Shown: positions 1 to 12,253, numbered from the stretch's first letter. The stretch: 64,000 bases of DNA from Panax quinquefolius (GCA_020205615.1 CM035151.1:17710322-17774321); one strand, 5' to 3'. The notes: generated by a model not told the origin, from the sequence alone. Numbers and translations: made by a program.

Positions 1-78
1 AGGCTGGACTTGGAGATTGGTATGCTTAGTGATTCAAAGAATGATTTGGATTTGGAACTTCGTCTCGGGTACTCTTAG
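1..78 (+). CDS. 3' end of a C2H2 zinc-finger/EAR repressor gene (partial)
   Basis: Frame 1 is open from the window edge to a TAG at 76-78, giving 25 residues that end [11 protein letters not shown]. This is the C-terminal EAR repression motif (LxLxL) of SUPERMAN/TAC1-type single C2H2 zinc-finger factors. It closely matches the end of the complete gene on the minus strand at 43844-44443 ([10 protein letters not shown]). A second leucine-rich stretch, LDLEIG at residues 2-7, corresponds to LSLEVG in that paralogue. The zinc finger itself lies outside the window. The family acts in the nucleus, binding DNA with one QALGGH finger and recruiting co-repressors through the EAR motif. Family membership is inferred from the tail and the paralogue only. 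Confidence 0.8.
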   Translation, partial: RLDLEIGMLSDSKNDLDLELRLGYS

Positions 79-339
79 ATGAATCAAGTGCTTTTCCCTA
101 AGCACTATATATAGTTCTAAAGCTGCTAGCCCTAGTTGTTTGGTTATTGCACTACTTTTGAGCAACATATCTATCTGAGCTCCTGCTCTAAGATTAATTA
201 ATTTCACCATGGTGATCAACTTCTCAAGAGGCCTAGAGATTAATTTGCGCAGATGTATCCATGTAAGACTTTTACTATTTGTGAATTAGTTTCTATGTTC
301 AAATTTTAATGTACTACTCTAGTTAATATTATTTCCTAG

Positions 340-466
340 CTAATCTATTTTTTTTACCAGGTCCATGGCATGTATGTTTAAATTATAATCAATTTTTAAG
401 CTGATCTATCTCTTTTTTTAACCAGGTAACCATGGCTTGTATGTTTAAATTATAATCCATTTTTAT
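340..466 (+). repeat. Two-copy tandem duplication, about 62-bp unit
   Basis: Copies begin GCTAATCTAT (340) and GCTGATCTAT (401). Both run through a pyrimidine tract, ACCAGGT, a CCATGG core and TGTATGTTTAAATTATAAT. It lies just downstream of the zinc-finger gene, probably in its 3' UTR or flank. Confidence 0.7.
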
Positions 467-2802
467 GCCAAAAACTGCAAATTTAAATTTTTGTTTGTAT
501 ATATCTCCTCTCCCTGATATTACGTATGATATGTTTTTAGGTATAATTTTATGTATATGTGTTATAGAGAGATCATTTTTCTTCCTCTCAAGCTCTATTG
601 GATGGTTTTCTTGCTCTTTTGTTTTATTTTTTATTTTTATTTTTTACTTAATCCAAGAACAACTCAAACTACTTAAACTTTTACTTCTTTGGTTAGTTTT
701 TCTTACCATAAGGATGTCAAGTTCATGATAAACTACTAAATATATGCTCCACTTCTTCAATTGAGTGAAATCAAATTCCATTTATGAAAGGCACAAGCAT
801 TAGTTCTGTGTGTAGAACAATTTAGTTATTTGTCATGACATCTTACGAATGTCTAGTTCGACCTTTTGATTGTCTATCAGTTACGCAGAAAAATATTATA
901 GTAGTAATTTTTTTGAAAAAAAAAGTAAAATTAATAAATGGTGTCTTCATATAGTTTTTAACAATCTCTTGATAAATTTTACAATTATAATTCGGTATAA
1001 TTTTATCGCAATCCATAACAACTCTTTAATGAATTAGGAAAAATTTGAAAGTAAGTCATAAGTTTTGCATATAGTACTAGCCGTCAAGTGTGTTTTTTCA
1101 TGTGCTAGCTTTTAAATTTTTTAATTATTTTATTTTGGACATGAATATGAATAATTTATTAAGTTTTCTAGTAACAAAAGCCACATTTTTTGCTTGAAGT
1201 TTATTTTAAACGTATGGAGCTCAACATCGGAAACGGTGCATTTGGATTTTAAATGGAAAGTGATTCAAAGAAAAGCACCGCTATTCTGTTTGAACCACTG
1301 AAAAAGTTGTTACTTTAATTTAGAATATAAGTGAAGACAAAGTTCACAACATCATCAAGAAGATGAATGAAGGGATCAATATTATTGACTTGACCAAATT
1401 CCTCTTATTTTACAAGTTTTAATGCCCATATTCACTTGTATTTTATATACTCCAAAATATTAGGAATCCACAAAACTGCCCACTGGCTAGCACTTCCAGA
1501 AACATATTTTGAACTTTCATAATCAAATATATGATCTTATTTTATCACATATGAAATCTCTTGAGTTGAATGCGTAAACAATTTATATTAAAAGATATGC
1601 ATGTAGCACAATTTTAAGCTAAGAGTATTCACAACAGCTTCTTTATCTTTATCTTTACTCTGTAGTGCTATTGGGTCATTCTGCAAAATAAGAATTTAAT
1701 TTTTTCACTATGTACCCAACATGTTCCTTATTTTGATTCCTTAAATAATGAAATTTGAAATTTAAAAGTTCCAACAGTCAAAACATCAAATTAATAATAA
1801 TCTTATAATTTATAAAAGAGAGTATAATTTATCAATTATATTCCACTGTAAAATAATTTTTATTTTATTTTAAATTTTAAGTAATTTATGGAGAGAGTAT
1901 TGAATGGATTGTAGTTGTAAATGTACATAAGATCAATATTAACTTTTAAAAAGTTAATTTGTGATATTTTAAATTTAATATGATTCATTTAAATTTTGAA
2001 AATAATAAATTTTATAATTAATAGTACTTTTATAATATTTATAATTTTATTGACATAAATTAAATAAATTTATATCAATTTTAAATTTGAATACGTTTGA
2101 AATTAATTTTTTTTAAAAAGTCAATATTAAGTTTATAATTTGAAAATGAAGTACTAAAAAATGTCAATATGTGTATTATTGATAAGTTGTCCACTTAAAT
2201 GAGGGTGTGAAATGTCATTTTGTATATATAGAGAACCGTCTTTTGATTCCCTCATACTGGGGAGTAAAATCCTATAAAGGGAATAAAATAGAGAGTCAAA
2301 TAAGGATAAGAAAACTGTTTGATAATTATTTGTTGATATATTCTTCAAAATTGAGGATAGAGAGTTGATTAGAAAAACTGTTATTAATGCTTAAGCAATC
2401 TCCAGCTAGTTAAATATGCATTGAGCTAACTAAAGGTCTTAGCACCGATGGTAGTCCCTCACCTTGTGTTAATTACCAAGTGTAAGGGATCAAATTCTTC
2501 TACTTATAAGCACAAACCGCCCTTAGAGGTATCCAAACCTAAGAGAAGTATACAACATAAATAAAAGAAAGAGGAAAAGACTAAAAATCAACCGGCCTCG
2601 AGCTATTGGTATAAGGTGGGACATCAATTCAGCCACAATTCTAGTAGTTTTTTTAGGTCGAGTTCTAAGATGAGTTTTAGTTTGACAAAGCAATATTATT
2701 ATAGAACTTAATAGTATTAGGGAAACAGTTACATTGGTTATGGAGTAATTAATTCTTAGTCAAATAAATCTTACTAATACTAATAAAAAGTCAAGATTGA
2801 AC

Positions 2803-2938
2803 GAATAAGAATCATGCTAATACTCTCCTTTAAATGTAATTTTATTGGAGACGGTCAAAAAAATTTGAATGAATAAGAATCATGCTAATACTCCCCTTTA
2901 AATGTAATTTTATTGGAGACGGTTAAAAAGATCTGAAC
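2803..2938 (+). repeat. Two-copy tandem duplication, 68-bp unit
   Basis: Two near-identical 68-bp copies start GAATAAGAATCATGC at 2803 and 2871, and each ends near TATTGGAGACGGT. The few mismatches indicate a fairly recent duplication. Confidence 0.8.
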
Positions 2939-3074
2939 CTTAAACTTTACATAGTCAGAATCCTAATATCATGTTAAGTAATCAACGCATTTAAAAATAA
3001 AAGAAAAGGATGTCAATCTTTTTTGAGAAATCGAGTATATATGTGAAGTGTATATATATAAGAAATATCTATAT

Positions 3075-3107
3075 ATCACTCATATGTATATATATATATA
3101 TATATAT
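3075..3107. repeat. (TA)n microsatellite
   Basis: A nearly pure TA dinucleotide run, and the left flank of the foldback element at 3108-3350. Confidence 0.85.
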
Positions 3108-3350
3108 GAAAAAATGAAGTTGTACAGTTGTGCAAATTTCAAATGTACACAGTCTACGATCGTAGAGTTACGATCGTAGAGTTAAGTCACTCTACGATCG
3201 TAATATTCACTCTACGTTTCTACGGTAGTAGAGTGACTACTCTACTATGGGTCAGTGACTACTCTACAATCGTACAGACTTAACTTTACGATCGTAGAAT
3301 ATATTGTGTACATTTGGGAGTCTGAACAGATGTACAATTCCATTAACTCC
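3108..3350. mobile_element. Foldback MITE with TACGATCGTA palindromes, inside (TA)n
   Basis: The left end (AATGAAGTTGTACAG at 3113, AAATGTACACA, then CTACGATCGTA) is the imperfect reverse complement of the right end (CTACGATCGTA... in reverse, AAATGTACACA, then TGTACAATTCCATT up to about 3343). The interior holds several copies of the self-complementary TACGATCGTA and of CACTCTAC/GTAGAGTG. There is no coding capacity. Both sides are (TA)n tracts, which fits insertion at TA, but the flank hides any target-site duplication. The superfamily is not determined; Tc1/mariner or Mutator-type are possible. Confidence 0.65.
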
Positions 3351-3369
3351 TATATATATATATATATAT
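3351..3369. repeat. (TA)n microsatellite
   Basis: TA run bounding the right side of the foldback element. Confidence 0.85.
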
Positions 3370-3531
3370 GCCATATAAGCAATAGGTTGTTGGGAAAACC
3401 AACCCTTTTAGCCACAGCCTGTAGCATGGCGGCTTATAAAAAAAAAAAAAGTAATGTAATATTCTGAGGTTGTGGCCATGTTTTGGATAAAAAGTTCTTG
3501 CTTCCCTAACAATGCGGTTGTTGTGGATGGA

Positions 3532-3534
<3 letters not shown>

Positions 3535-3575
<41 letters not shown>
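3535..3575. repeat. (TA)n microsatellite
   Basis: About 41 bases of uninterrupted AT dinucleotides. Confidence 0.9.
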
Positions 3576-3577
<2 letters not shown>

Positions 3578-3839
3578 CGAGGACATGTAGTGAGTGATTG
3601 GGGTGCTTTTCCCAAAGCCTGATGGTTTGCATGTTCCCGACATTGTGCGGGTGTGAAATGGTATGATGGGTATTCCTTAAACAGAATAGGGATGTTTGTT
3701 TTGTCGAGTTCAAAGCAAATAATATGAAGTATCAGAGAACTGAAACACCCTCAATTCTTTCCCAAATAAGAAGTTTGGGACACTCGCATACTTGCAAACA
3801 CTCCCCCACCCCCAACCTCTTCTGTCATCCACCATTAAA

Positions 3840-3842
<3 letters not shown>

Positions 3843-3883
<41 letters not shown>
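3843..3883. repeat. (TA)n microsatellite
   Basis: About 41 bases of TA dinucleotides. Confidence 0.9.
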
Positions 3884-3886
<3 letters not shown>

Positions 3887-4992
3887 TCACAATTCTTTAA
3901 TTAAATTTGGCCATATCTTTGTTTCAGTTTGATCAATGTGGCAAGACACTATCCATCAAATTTCAAAAGCAAAAGTTACCCTTTTATTGTGAAGCTAAAG
4001 CGACGATGATCCTTTAATTTGTGCCACATGAATATATTATATATACATAGCTTAATTTAAGTATATTAATTTGTTAAGAAAAATGAGGACTATAGAGAGT
4101 ACTGCATGTTTTTTATTTTATAATTGTGGAGGTAGAAATGAATTAATACATGGATCCCCAAAAGAGAATCAACTTTTGAAACTGCATGTGCTAGACGTGA
4201 ACTTTTATTCCAAATGGGAATCCACTTTTGAAACTATTGTAATCATGCCTATGGTTTTACTAAATATTGTTATCCTTTTCTAATTAATTTAACGTCCCAA
4301 TTCAATCTATATAATGATGATAGTGTTAAATAAAAGCTGAGTACTTGGCCACTTTTCTCCTTTAGAATCTGTAATTTAATTAGAAATCATTTCATTTTTT
4401 TTAAAAATTGAAAAGAAAGATTTTCATCGCGGAAAAATATCTCTTTAGCCTATTTTTCCATTATTGGGATAATTATACTGGAAATTTGGCTCATCTTCGA
4501 TACACTTATTCTATTTTTTTCTCACAACTTTACAAAATATGCATCTTAGCTTCACTTGGTTGAAGAAGTTGTTCAAATATATATACTAACAGATAAATTA
4601 AAACAATATGAACACTTGTATAAGAAATTATATATAATAATTAAATGGATTTATGCCATTAATTTAATGGACAGAAGTACTGTTCTAATCATTTCATCAG
4701 ACAGAAAATAAATGTAAGAGGTTGAAGGAATACCAAATTTCATTTAGTACTACTACTACTCCTCCATCATGGTCTTCCCTTGTAGCTAGATAGATTTATA
4801 TAAGTTAGACACTGAAATGCGATGATTCCAATCTAGAGAACCATCATCTCCATGCAGATCGATTGACCCCACCTCTATATAATACCATAAAAGTACCATC
4901 ATCGTCATGTATTATATATGTAATGTCGTACCACTCTTTTTGTTCTAAGGAAAAAATTAAGTCTCATACGTAAATTTTTGTTCCACAATATC

Positions 4993-5037
<45 letters not shown>

Positions 5038-6050
5038 TAATAATAGTATAAAATGAAACAAGTATTTGCGTTTGTAATTATAATGTTATTACTATGTCAT
5101 TAGTATTAAAAAATTTATTAAATTAATATATTTTTTGTCAATTTTGTGATCAATCTATTTTTACGAAAGCGGGTGAATACGCAATATAGATACACTTGTA
5201 TATTTGTTTTATTTCCCCTACGTACGTACTAATGAACTTGTTCAATGCCCATCTAATGAGTTAGTCGTGTCCAATATTTAATGTGCCTACAAATACATCT
5301 ACCAGTTTCTGATTTGTGACACGTGGATAAGATAGGAATAATTCGAGATAAATATAACAAAACTGGTAGATGTATTTATCTAAAATATCTAAAGATCTAA
5401 AAGTTTGTTCTTAAAGAAATGACATGCATATACATACTTACCCAGAAGCAGAAATTGAGCCCAATACCATATAAAAGTTTTGGGTTGTTACATACCTACC
5501 CACCACCAGAAATTTAGTCTTATCTCTTTGTTTTGAAAAACCTAATAAACTTTCATTAAACTAAGAAAGGAATGCATGTAAAAGATTTGAATGAACAACC
5601 CATATAATAAATACAACTTGAAAAATTGTTACATAGTAAAAAATATCCTCGAAACAACTTTCATTCTTACTCATTTCTGCAAAATAAAAAATAAGACTAT
5701 TATTTATAAGGGTCCTTTACATAAGTATACAACAAATAAAAAATAATTACAAGAAAAGTGCATCAACTAAATGATTATATTAACAGTGTAATAATGTATA
5801 ATAATATCAACAATAGTGCAAAACACGTCATTGTATCCAATCCAACAAAAATACAAATCCCTTAATTCAAGGAGAAAACAACTCCACTTAATTTGACAGT
5901 TACCAAAATAACCAAAAAAATTCAAAAATCACGTCTCAAATTTACGCTCAAAAATCACGTCGCCAATTTTCGAATCTGACGAAGAACAAAAAAGAAAACT
6001 TCATAGATCATTGTAATCTGTAACAAAGGAGCAATCGAGAAGAAGCATAA
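3884..6050. other. AT-rich intergenic DNA
   Basis: No gene or well-bounded element is visible. The stretch contains a (TA)n-(CA)n microsatellite at 4997-5037. Confidence 0.55.
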
Positions 6051-6329
6051 TCAGTAATAGACCTCAGAGAAGAAGTCGTAGCCGCGCTTGATGGCGGTGT
6101 AGCCGGCGAGTGCAATTAGGAGGCGGCGGGTTTCTTCGTTGGCTTGCCGGAAGTTTTGGGCGGCGAGGTGGGTTTGCAGGAGGTCGAAGGTGGTGGTGGG
6201 TTGGGAGGTGGAAGGAGTGGTGGAGGTGGTGGAGGAGAGAAAGAATGGGGTGGTGGGGAAGGGATTTGAGGAAAGAGAAATGGTGGGGTTGTTGGTTAAG
6301 GAATTTGATTGGGTAGATTTGGGTGAGGC
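6051..6329 (-). pseudogene. GUN4: Truncated GUN4 (tetrapyrrole-binding protein) fragment
   Basis: On the minus strand one frame is open from about 6360 to a TGA at 6051-6053. It encodes a Ser/Thr/Pro/Asn-rich stretch like a chloroplast transit region, followed by FDLLQTHLAAQNFRQANEET and then a segment ending KRGYDFFSEVYY-stop. This is the start of the conserved part of GUN4, the plastid protein that binds porphyrins and stimulates Mg-chelatase in chlorophyll synthesis and plastid-to-nucleus signalling. Only about 35 residues of the conserved core remain; a normal GUN4 continues for well over 100 residues past SEV. No in-frame ATG is present, because the 5' side is cut by the foldback element at 6330. 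The locally high GC content contrasts with its flanks. It is best read as a gene fragment, either a truncated duplicate or captured by a transposon, and is probably non-functional. Confidence 0.78.
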
Positions 6330-6652
6330 TAGCCAAACCTTGACGATGGGTATAAACCTTCATACAAAAAGTAACCAATTCAGTTTTATTAAGTTACCAA
6401 TTTATTTTGAATGTGATGCGATTGGTAGCCAAACCTTCAAGTAGTTGGTTGCCAAACTTTCAAACCAAGGTAACCAATTCATCTGCGGTGTGGAGGTAGA
6501 TTGGTTACCTTGTTATAAAGGTTTCGTTATTTTGGTATAAAAAATTTGACAACCAACTACTTGACCGTTTGGCTACCAAACTACATCACATTCAAAATAA
6601 ATTGGTAACCTAATAACATTGAATTGGTTACCTTGGTATGAATATTTGGCTA
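6330..6652. mobile_element. Foldback MITE abutting the GUN4 fragment
   Basis: Inverted arms of roughly 130-150 bp. The left side reads TAGCCAAA, CTTCATAC, GTAACCAATTCA, then TTACCAATTTATTTTGAATG. The right side is its reverse complement, with the shared order TAGCCAAA, ATTCATACC, GGTAACCAATTCA, TTACCAATTTATTTTGAATG, ending TTTGGCTA at 6652. There is no coding capacity. The left end lies exactly where GUN4 similarity stops. No clear target duplication was found. Confidence 0.65.
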
Positions 6653-7789
6653 CCAACTGCACTTTAAAAAAATTATCAAACAAAGCCTGTCTTTTAATCA
6701 AGGTAATCAATGTTGTAGCCCAAGACCCAGCATGTGACGCCCCCAAAATTAGGTATACATCACCCATCTTGAGTAGTCAGATACATGGTACAGAATTAAA
6801 TACAACTTACTAATATAACTGTCTTGTACAATACGACATAAACTGTAAGTTTGAATACAAATATTGTTTACTAGATATTATACAAACTCAAAAGGAGTCC
6901 TCATTACAATTATTATCACACTATTTCACAGAATAGTGAGGACTACTAATGTTATCCTCTGGACCATTACTCCGTTCCCTCGGCTCGTCCCGGTATGTTC
7001 TCATTTCACGAAAGAACGGTGAAAGAAAGGGTGAGCTCAACTAGCCCAAGAAGAAATATTATGACTAAGATAATGCGAATAAATTATCATTAGCCTTGAC
7101 GCAGTGTTAACCGATAAAATATAATAAACATCAAGTTTAAGCTGCGGTGAACAAGCAATCCATTAAAAGAGTCAAGTAGAAAAGAAAATCTACTATCTTT
7201 TATGATTTAAAAGGTTTTTCATCATCATTATATAATTTGAGACTCGAACTTTAATAAATAATCCACATCATCGAATCACCCCCGCACTCTGCCCGATGAT
7301 ATTCTTTAGTATCACGACCACAATTATTCATACCTTACGGGCAAGAAGAATAGTTGTGTATTCATTAATGGTCATGATCATGATCATGCCAACAATCGCA
7401 TCCATCAATGCACTACTACCAATCGAGGATTTTTATCACATCATTTGTAACATTACTACCCATGATTTACCGAATAGTCTCTCGGTCATAATCATACCAA
7501 GTCCATCTATGCACTAAAATACGAGATGACTTTTAAAAAAATATAAACATGAGGATGATGACAATGATATAAGAATTCAATAAAACAAGTTCAAGAATTA
7601 TTTTATCCGGGAATTATTAACGTCAAATTGTCAACGTGATCTTTGTTTGTAGAGAGTAAAATTCAAGAATGATCGGAAAAATATTTCCATGAAAGATCTT
7701 TGGATGAAACGCAAATATCAAGGATATTCTACTAATTTCATGGAGTATAGAAGTCAAAGTTTTAACTTATTTGGGTATAATAAAGAATG

Positions 7790-8290
7790 GAATAACAAAA
7801 GAAATCACCATGCATGCGATACTTCACCCGCATAGGCGAGTTATTCCAATGTAAGAATAATAACGAAACGAAGTCGGGGTGAAATTCACTGCAAGCGGGA
7901 TGTTCAACGAGAATAATAAAGATGGAACCGGATCCGGTGTAAAACACGCGAGATAGGATATTCAGCGAGAATCATAAAGAGGGAACCGGAGTTGATTGTA
8001 AAACACGCATGAGGATGTTCCAGCGAGAATAATAAAGGCGGAACCGGATCCGGTGTAAAAACACACGAATAGGATATTCCAAGCGAGAATGATGAAAGCG
8101 GAACCGGTCGGTGTAAAACACATGAGCATGGATGTTCCAATGAATAATAAAGACAAAACCAGGTCCGGTGTAAAACACACAGACAAGATGTTCCAACAGA
8201 ATAATAAAGACAGAATAATAGAAGAATGTCACCATGTATAGGGTAGTCCGCGTATACAGGTTATTCCAACAGAATAATAAGGAATGGAAT
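7790..8290 (-). repeat. 57-bp tandem array inside the A2 LTR
   Basis: Diverged units contain TTCCAACAGAATAATAAAG, a GGAACCGG..CGGTGTAAAACAC core and a variable spacer. The period of 57 bp is clear in the cleaner copy at 32690-33060. It lies downstream of the LTR TATA box, in the transcribed leader. Confidence 0.75.
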
Positions 8291-8479
8291 AACTGAAGTT
8301 CTCTTCATGAATACAAAAGAATAATATCTCTTTCGAGTACAACAAATAATATTCCCTACCTTAGAAGAACTTAATATTGGCAAAGTGAAGTAGCAGAATA
8401 CTTTTCTTCTTTCTCTCTATAGTTTCTCTCTCTAGAGTTTCAGTGAATTCATAAGAAAATAATGAAGGAATGAGCTTTT

Positions 8480-8488
8480 ATTTATAGG
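8480..8488 (-). promoter_or_regulatory. TATA box of the A2 LTR
   Basis: CTATAAATA on the minus strand, followed by AAAGCTCATTCC. It is conserved in position in the other A LTR (33319-33327) and in the related LTR at the right edge (61378-61386). Confidence 0.65.
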
Positions 8489-9221
8489 AAAATAGAATGC
8501 ATAGTAATTAATCCATGAACGGTCCAGATTGATTTTCTTTAATCTGACGGTCCATATTTAAAGCAAAATCTTTTAAATAAAATATAATATATTCTATTTA
8601 TATAAAAATATTTTACTATGCAAACACTATGCAATACTATGCAAAACACTATGCAAAACACTATGCAACACTATGCATAATAAAATATAATATATTTTAT
8701 TTATAGAATAACTTTAATAAAGTATTCATTTTATATAAAAGATGTTTACATTTTATTACGTTAATAATCTGAATAAAACAAAAGCGTCATTATATCATTA
8801 TAATAATTCATATTATTAATCGACAATAATGGAATCAAATGAGTGACTTCTCACATAAGCATCGATAATCAATACCGGTGTCTTCTTATGCAACCCACAC
8901 GTACATCGTCTTTTTTTACTACCGAGTAGTTCAACAAAGATCAACGGTAAAACTTCCGCCATTAATTCAATAAAATATTTTTGTCGTTTTCTCAATCCGA
9001 CAATAATTACATTATGGGGTCCACCAATGATTGAGTAGTTATCTGAATATGCTCGCTAAACCGAATATTCCCGACCAATCGAATAATATAACCACTTGCA
9101 TACTTTGCAAAATTTATAAATATTACCCACAACTATAAGATTATATCAAATTTATTCCATAATATTCAAAAATAATATTTATAGAAAATTCATCTTTATT
9201 TATAAAAAGTGGGGTCTTACA

Positions 9222-9236
9222 AACTCCCTTCTTATG
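9222..9236 (-). promoter_or_regulatory. Polypurine tract of A2
   Basis: Immediately upstream of the 3' LTR on the minus strand is ATAAGAAGGGAGTT, the expected plus-strand primer site for a retrotransposon. It fixes the 9221 boundary. Confidence 0.65.
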
Positions 9237-9289
9237 AAATTTAAGCCCTCGAAATTAGTGCGTATTACTGGTATGTCGAAGAGGTAAGG

Positions 9290-10540
9290 ATACCTTGACT
9301 TCATTTTGATTCTAACTCCCAAGTCATTTCCTCAACATCGTGGTTCATCCACAAAACTTTGACTTGAGGTATAACCTTGGGAGCGTAGAATATGTTCCTT
9401 CTTATCCAAAATTTGAGCAGGAACCTCTTCATACGTCAAATCTTCCGCTATTTTGTCCGGTTCTAACTCAATAATATGGTTCGGGTCTTTCACATATTTA
9501 CGTAACATGGATATGTGAAAAGCGTTATGAACACGAGACATATTTAGCGGTGAAAGCGAGTCTATAGGCCACAGATTCCTATTCGATCGAGGATTAAAAT
9601 GGACCGATGAATCGAGGATTAAGTTTTCCTCTTTTCCAAATCTTGTAACTCCTTTCCATGGAGCAACTCTTAACAACACATGATCTCCTATATCGAATTC
9701 CACGTCCTTTCGATGAAGATCAAAGATAACTCTTTTGTCGATTTTGTGAGGTTTTTATATCGTTGTCGGATCGTTTGAATCTTTTCCGTAGTCATACGTA
9801 CCAACTCCGGTCCCAACAACGTTGCTTCACCCACCTCATCCCAAAGATCTTTGGAGAGCGACACTTTCTTCCATACAACGCTCGAATGGAGCCATGCCAA
9901 TACTTGCTTGATAAGCATTGTATTGTAGGAAAACTCCACCAATGGTAAGAACTTGTCCTAACTCCCCTTGAAATCAAGGACACAGAGTCTTAATAGATCT
10001 TCAAGAGTTTGAATAGTCCTCTCCATTGTCCGTCTGTCATTCGAGGATGATATGCCGAGAGCTAAATCGTAAGTCCGTGTTTATAGCTTTTTGCAAACTA
10101 ACCCAAAATCGTGAAGTGAATCTTGGGTCTCGATCGAAACTATGGATACCGGCATACCATGCAGTCTTACAATCTCGTTTATGTACATATGAGCAAGACG
10201 TTCAAGTGTATAAGTTTCTCGTATCGGTAAGAAATGAGCAGACTTGGTCAATCTATCAACAATGACCCAAATCGCATCAACGCCTTGAGAAACCTTAAGA
10301 AGGCCTAAGAAGCGAAATCCATGGTAATGTGCTCCCACTTCCATTCGGAATCTCAAGTGGTTGCAATGGACCTTTTGGTACTTGATGCTCCGCTTTAACT
10401 CGTTGACAAGTTAGACACCTTGAGATAAACAGTGTTATCTCTCTCTTCATATTGCTCCACCAAAATGTATAACGAATATCATGATACATTTTGGTACTCC
10501 CAAGATGGATTGCAAATGGTGTGTTGTGCGCCTCCATCAT
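9290..10540 (-). pseudogene. A2 integrase and chromodomain (decayed)
   Basis: Broken into several frames. At 10540-10295 lies the integrase zinc-binding region, with HLGSTKMYHDIR and [12 protein letters not shown] (cysteines near 10417-10406). The catalytic core follows at 10275-10081, with [12 protein letters not shown] and EIVRLHGMP. At 9703-9340 is the C-terminal GPY/F-like module (VLLRVAPWKGVTRFG, NAFHISMLRKYV). A frame change leads to VKVLWMNHDVEEMTWE at 9363-9316, the C-terminal half of a chromodomain. Chromodomain-bearing gypsy elements (chromoviruses) use this module to target chromatin, and the arrangement resembles the Tekay/Del lineage. It cannot make an intact protein as read, though some breaks may be sequence errors at CAG/CTG sites. 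Confidence 0.85.
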
Positions 10541-10859
10541 GATATTATACTTTAAATCGTGGTCGTTAGGAACAAAAAGTCCGGAGTTGACTCAAGTATT
10601 CCTTCTTCATCGATTCTTGCTCCTTAGATATAGCACCCTCTTGCACTTTCTTCCTCATATAATGATCGAACTCCAGTGTCAGTAGGCGAGAGCAGACTTT
10701 AACTTTATCGATTAAAGTCGGTTCTACTCAGTATATTTGCTATCATCACATGCGTCCCTGAAGTCTTTAACTCTATCTCCATCCTTTGCAAGTCACACAA
10801 AATGGGCCTTTGCGTTGACAATAACGCACTCGTACTTGCATATGATCTTCTACTCAATG

Positions 10860-12253
10860 CGTCAGCTACCACGTTCGCTTTTCAGGATGGTATTGGATGG
10901 TATGATCATAATCTTTCAACAGTTCAAGCCAACGTCGTTGTCGCATGTTGAGTTCCTTTTGAGTGAAGAAATATTTGAGGCTTTTATGATCCGTAAAGAT
11001 TTCCACTTTCTCCCCATACAAGTAATGCCTCCAAATTTTAAGTGCAAAGACAACAACTGCCAACTCCAGATCATAAGTAGGATAATTCCTCTCATATTCT
11101 TTGAGTTATCGCGAAGCATAGGCTATAACTTTTCCATGTTGCATGAGAACACATCCCAACCCTTTGCAGAAGCATCTTTCAGAGATGACAAATCCCTCCG
11201 AGGCGGATGGTATTGTCGAGCAGTCTTTGAAATAAGTCTCCTCTTGAGTTCTTGAAAACTCTTCTCATATTCTTCGCTCCAACCGAACTTTGTATCTTTT
11301 CGAGTCGGTGAGTCGATGGAGTAGCGATTCGAGAAAATCCTTCCACGAATCTCCGATAATAACCCACTAAACCGAGAAAGCTACGACTTTCCATCGATTT
11401 AGGTTGTTCCCGACTTTGAATAGCTTCGATCTTTCTTTGGGTCAACAGATATTCCATGACTTGATACCACGTGCCCAAGGAATGCTACTTCTTCAAGCCG
11501 AACTCGCATTTCTTCAACTTGGCATAAAGCTTATATTCACGAAGCTTTTGGGCGTCGACCTCAAGTGTTGCTCATGATCTTCACGGCTTTTGGAATAAAT
11601 AAGGATGTCATCAATAAAGACGATCACAAAGTGATCTAAATATTCCTTGAATACTCGGTTCATCATATCCATGAAGGCGCGAGGAGCATTAGTCAATCCA
11701 AAGGACATGACTAGGAATTCATAATGCCGTCATCGGAGTTCGAAGCCGTCTTTGGAATGTCACGATTCTAATCTTCAATTGGTGATATCCGGAACGAAGA
11801 TCAATCTTTGAAAAGAATTTGGCTCCTTGCTGTTGGTCAAACAGGTCATCAATACGTGGCAATGGATACCTATTTTTGATGGTTACATGATTCAACTCCC
11901 GATAATCAAAACAAAAAGTCGATACTCCCATCTTTTTCTTCTTCACGAATAGAGCAGAGGCACCCCAAGGAGAAGTACTAGGACGAATAAAGCCAATGTC
12001 TAACAATTCCTGCGCATTGGGTCTTTAACTCCACGAAGTTCAATAGAGCCATTCGATATGGGGCTTTGGAAATAGGTTTTGTACCGGGTTCAAGGTCGAT
12101 ACAAAATTCAATTTCACGCTCTGGGGGTAGACCAGGAAGTTCTTCGGGGAATATGTCAAGAAATTTATTAACAATAGAAATATCGTTCAAAACTGACATA
12201 TTTTTGTTTAAATCTGTGACATGAGCTAAGAAAGCTTGACATCCGTTTTTCAA
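10860..12253 (-). pseudogene. A2 reverse transcriptase and RNase H (decayed)
   Basis: RT starts near [20 protein letters not shown], continues through [37 protein letters not shown] and [11 protein letters not shown], and reaches the catalytic FIDD box at about 11618-11607 (the gypsy form of YxDD). Around 11063-10866 RNase H-type motifs follow, including [18 protein letters not shown] and [12 protein letters not shown]. At least four frame changes interrupt it. Domain order PR-RT-RNaseH-IN is that of Ty3/gypsy. The region equivalent to the B insertion site in A1 (near 12005) is uninterrupted here, showing A2 is a separate copy. Confidence 0.88.

Larger units (their letters stand above)
79..3074. 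other. AT-rich 3' flank and intergenic DNA
   Basis: No coding region is supportable here; the short ORFs are AT-rich and without domain signal. Apart from the two small tandem duplications listed separately I see only AT-rich sequence and possible old MITE debris around 1620-2370, whose ends I could not match convincingly. Confidence 0.6.
6733..9221 (-). repeat. Family A2 3' LTR
   Basis: On the plus strand it runs TGTGACGCCCCC ... GGGGTCTTACA, so on the minus strand it starts TGTAAGACCCC and ends GGGGGCGTCACA, with canonical TG...CA ends. It is homologous over its full length to 31593-34045. It contains a TATA box, a 57-bp tandem array and an ATGCAA(AA)CACT microsatellite near 8619-8680. Length is 2489 bp. 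ORFs within it are by-products of the tandem array. Confidence 0.9.

Noticed and set aside
1620..2370. Possible hAT-type MITE
   Set aside because: Candidate ends (AGTATTCACAACAG... and ...CTGTTATTAATGCTT) pair only weakly and no target duplication is visible.
6110..6444. Plus-strand Gly/Trp-rich ORFs
   Set aside because: Antisense shadow of the Pro/Ser/Thr-rich GUN4 transit-like region on the minus strand.
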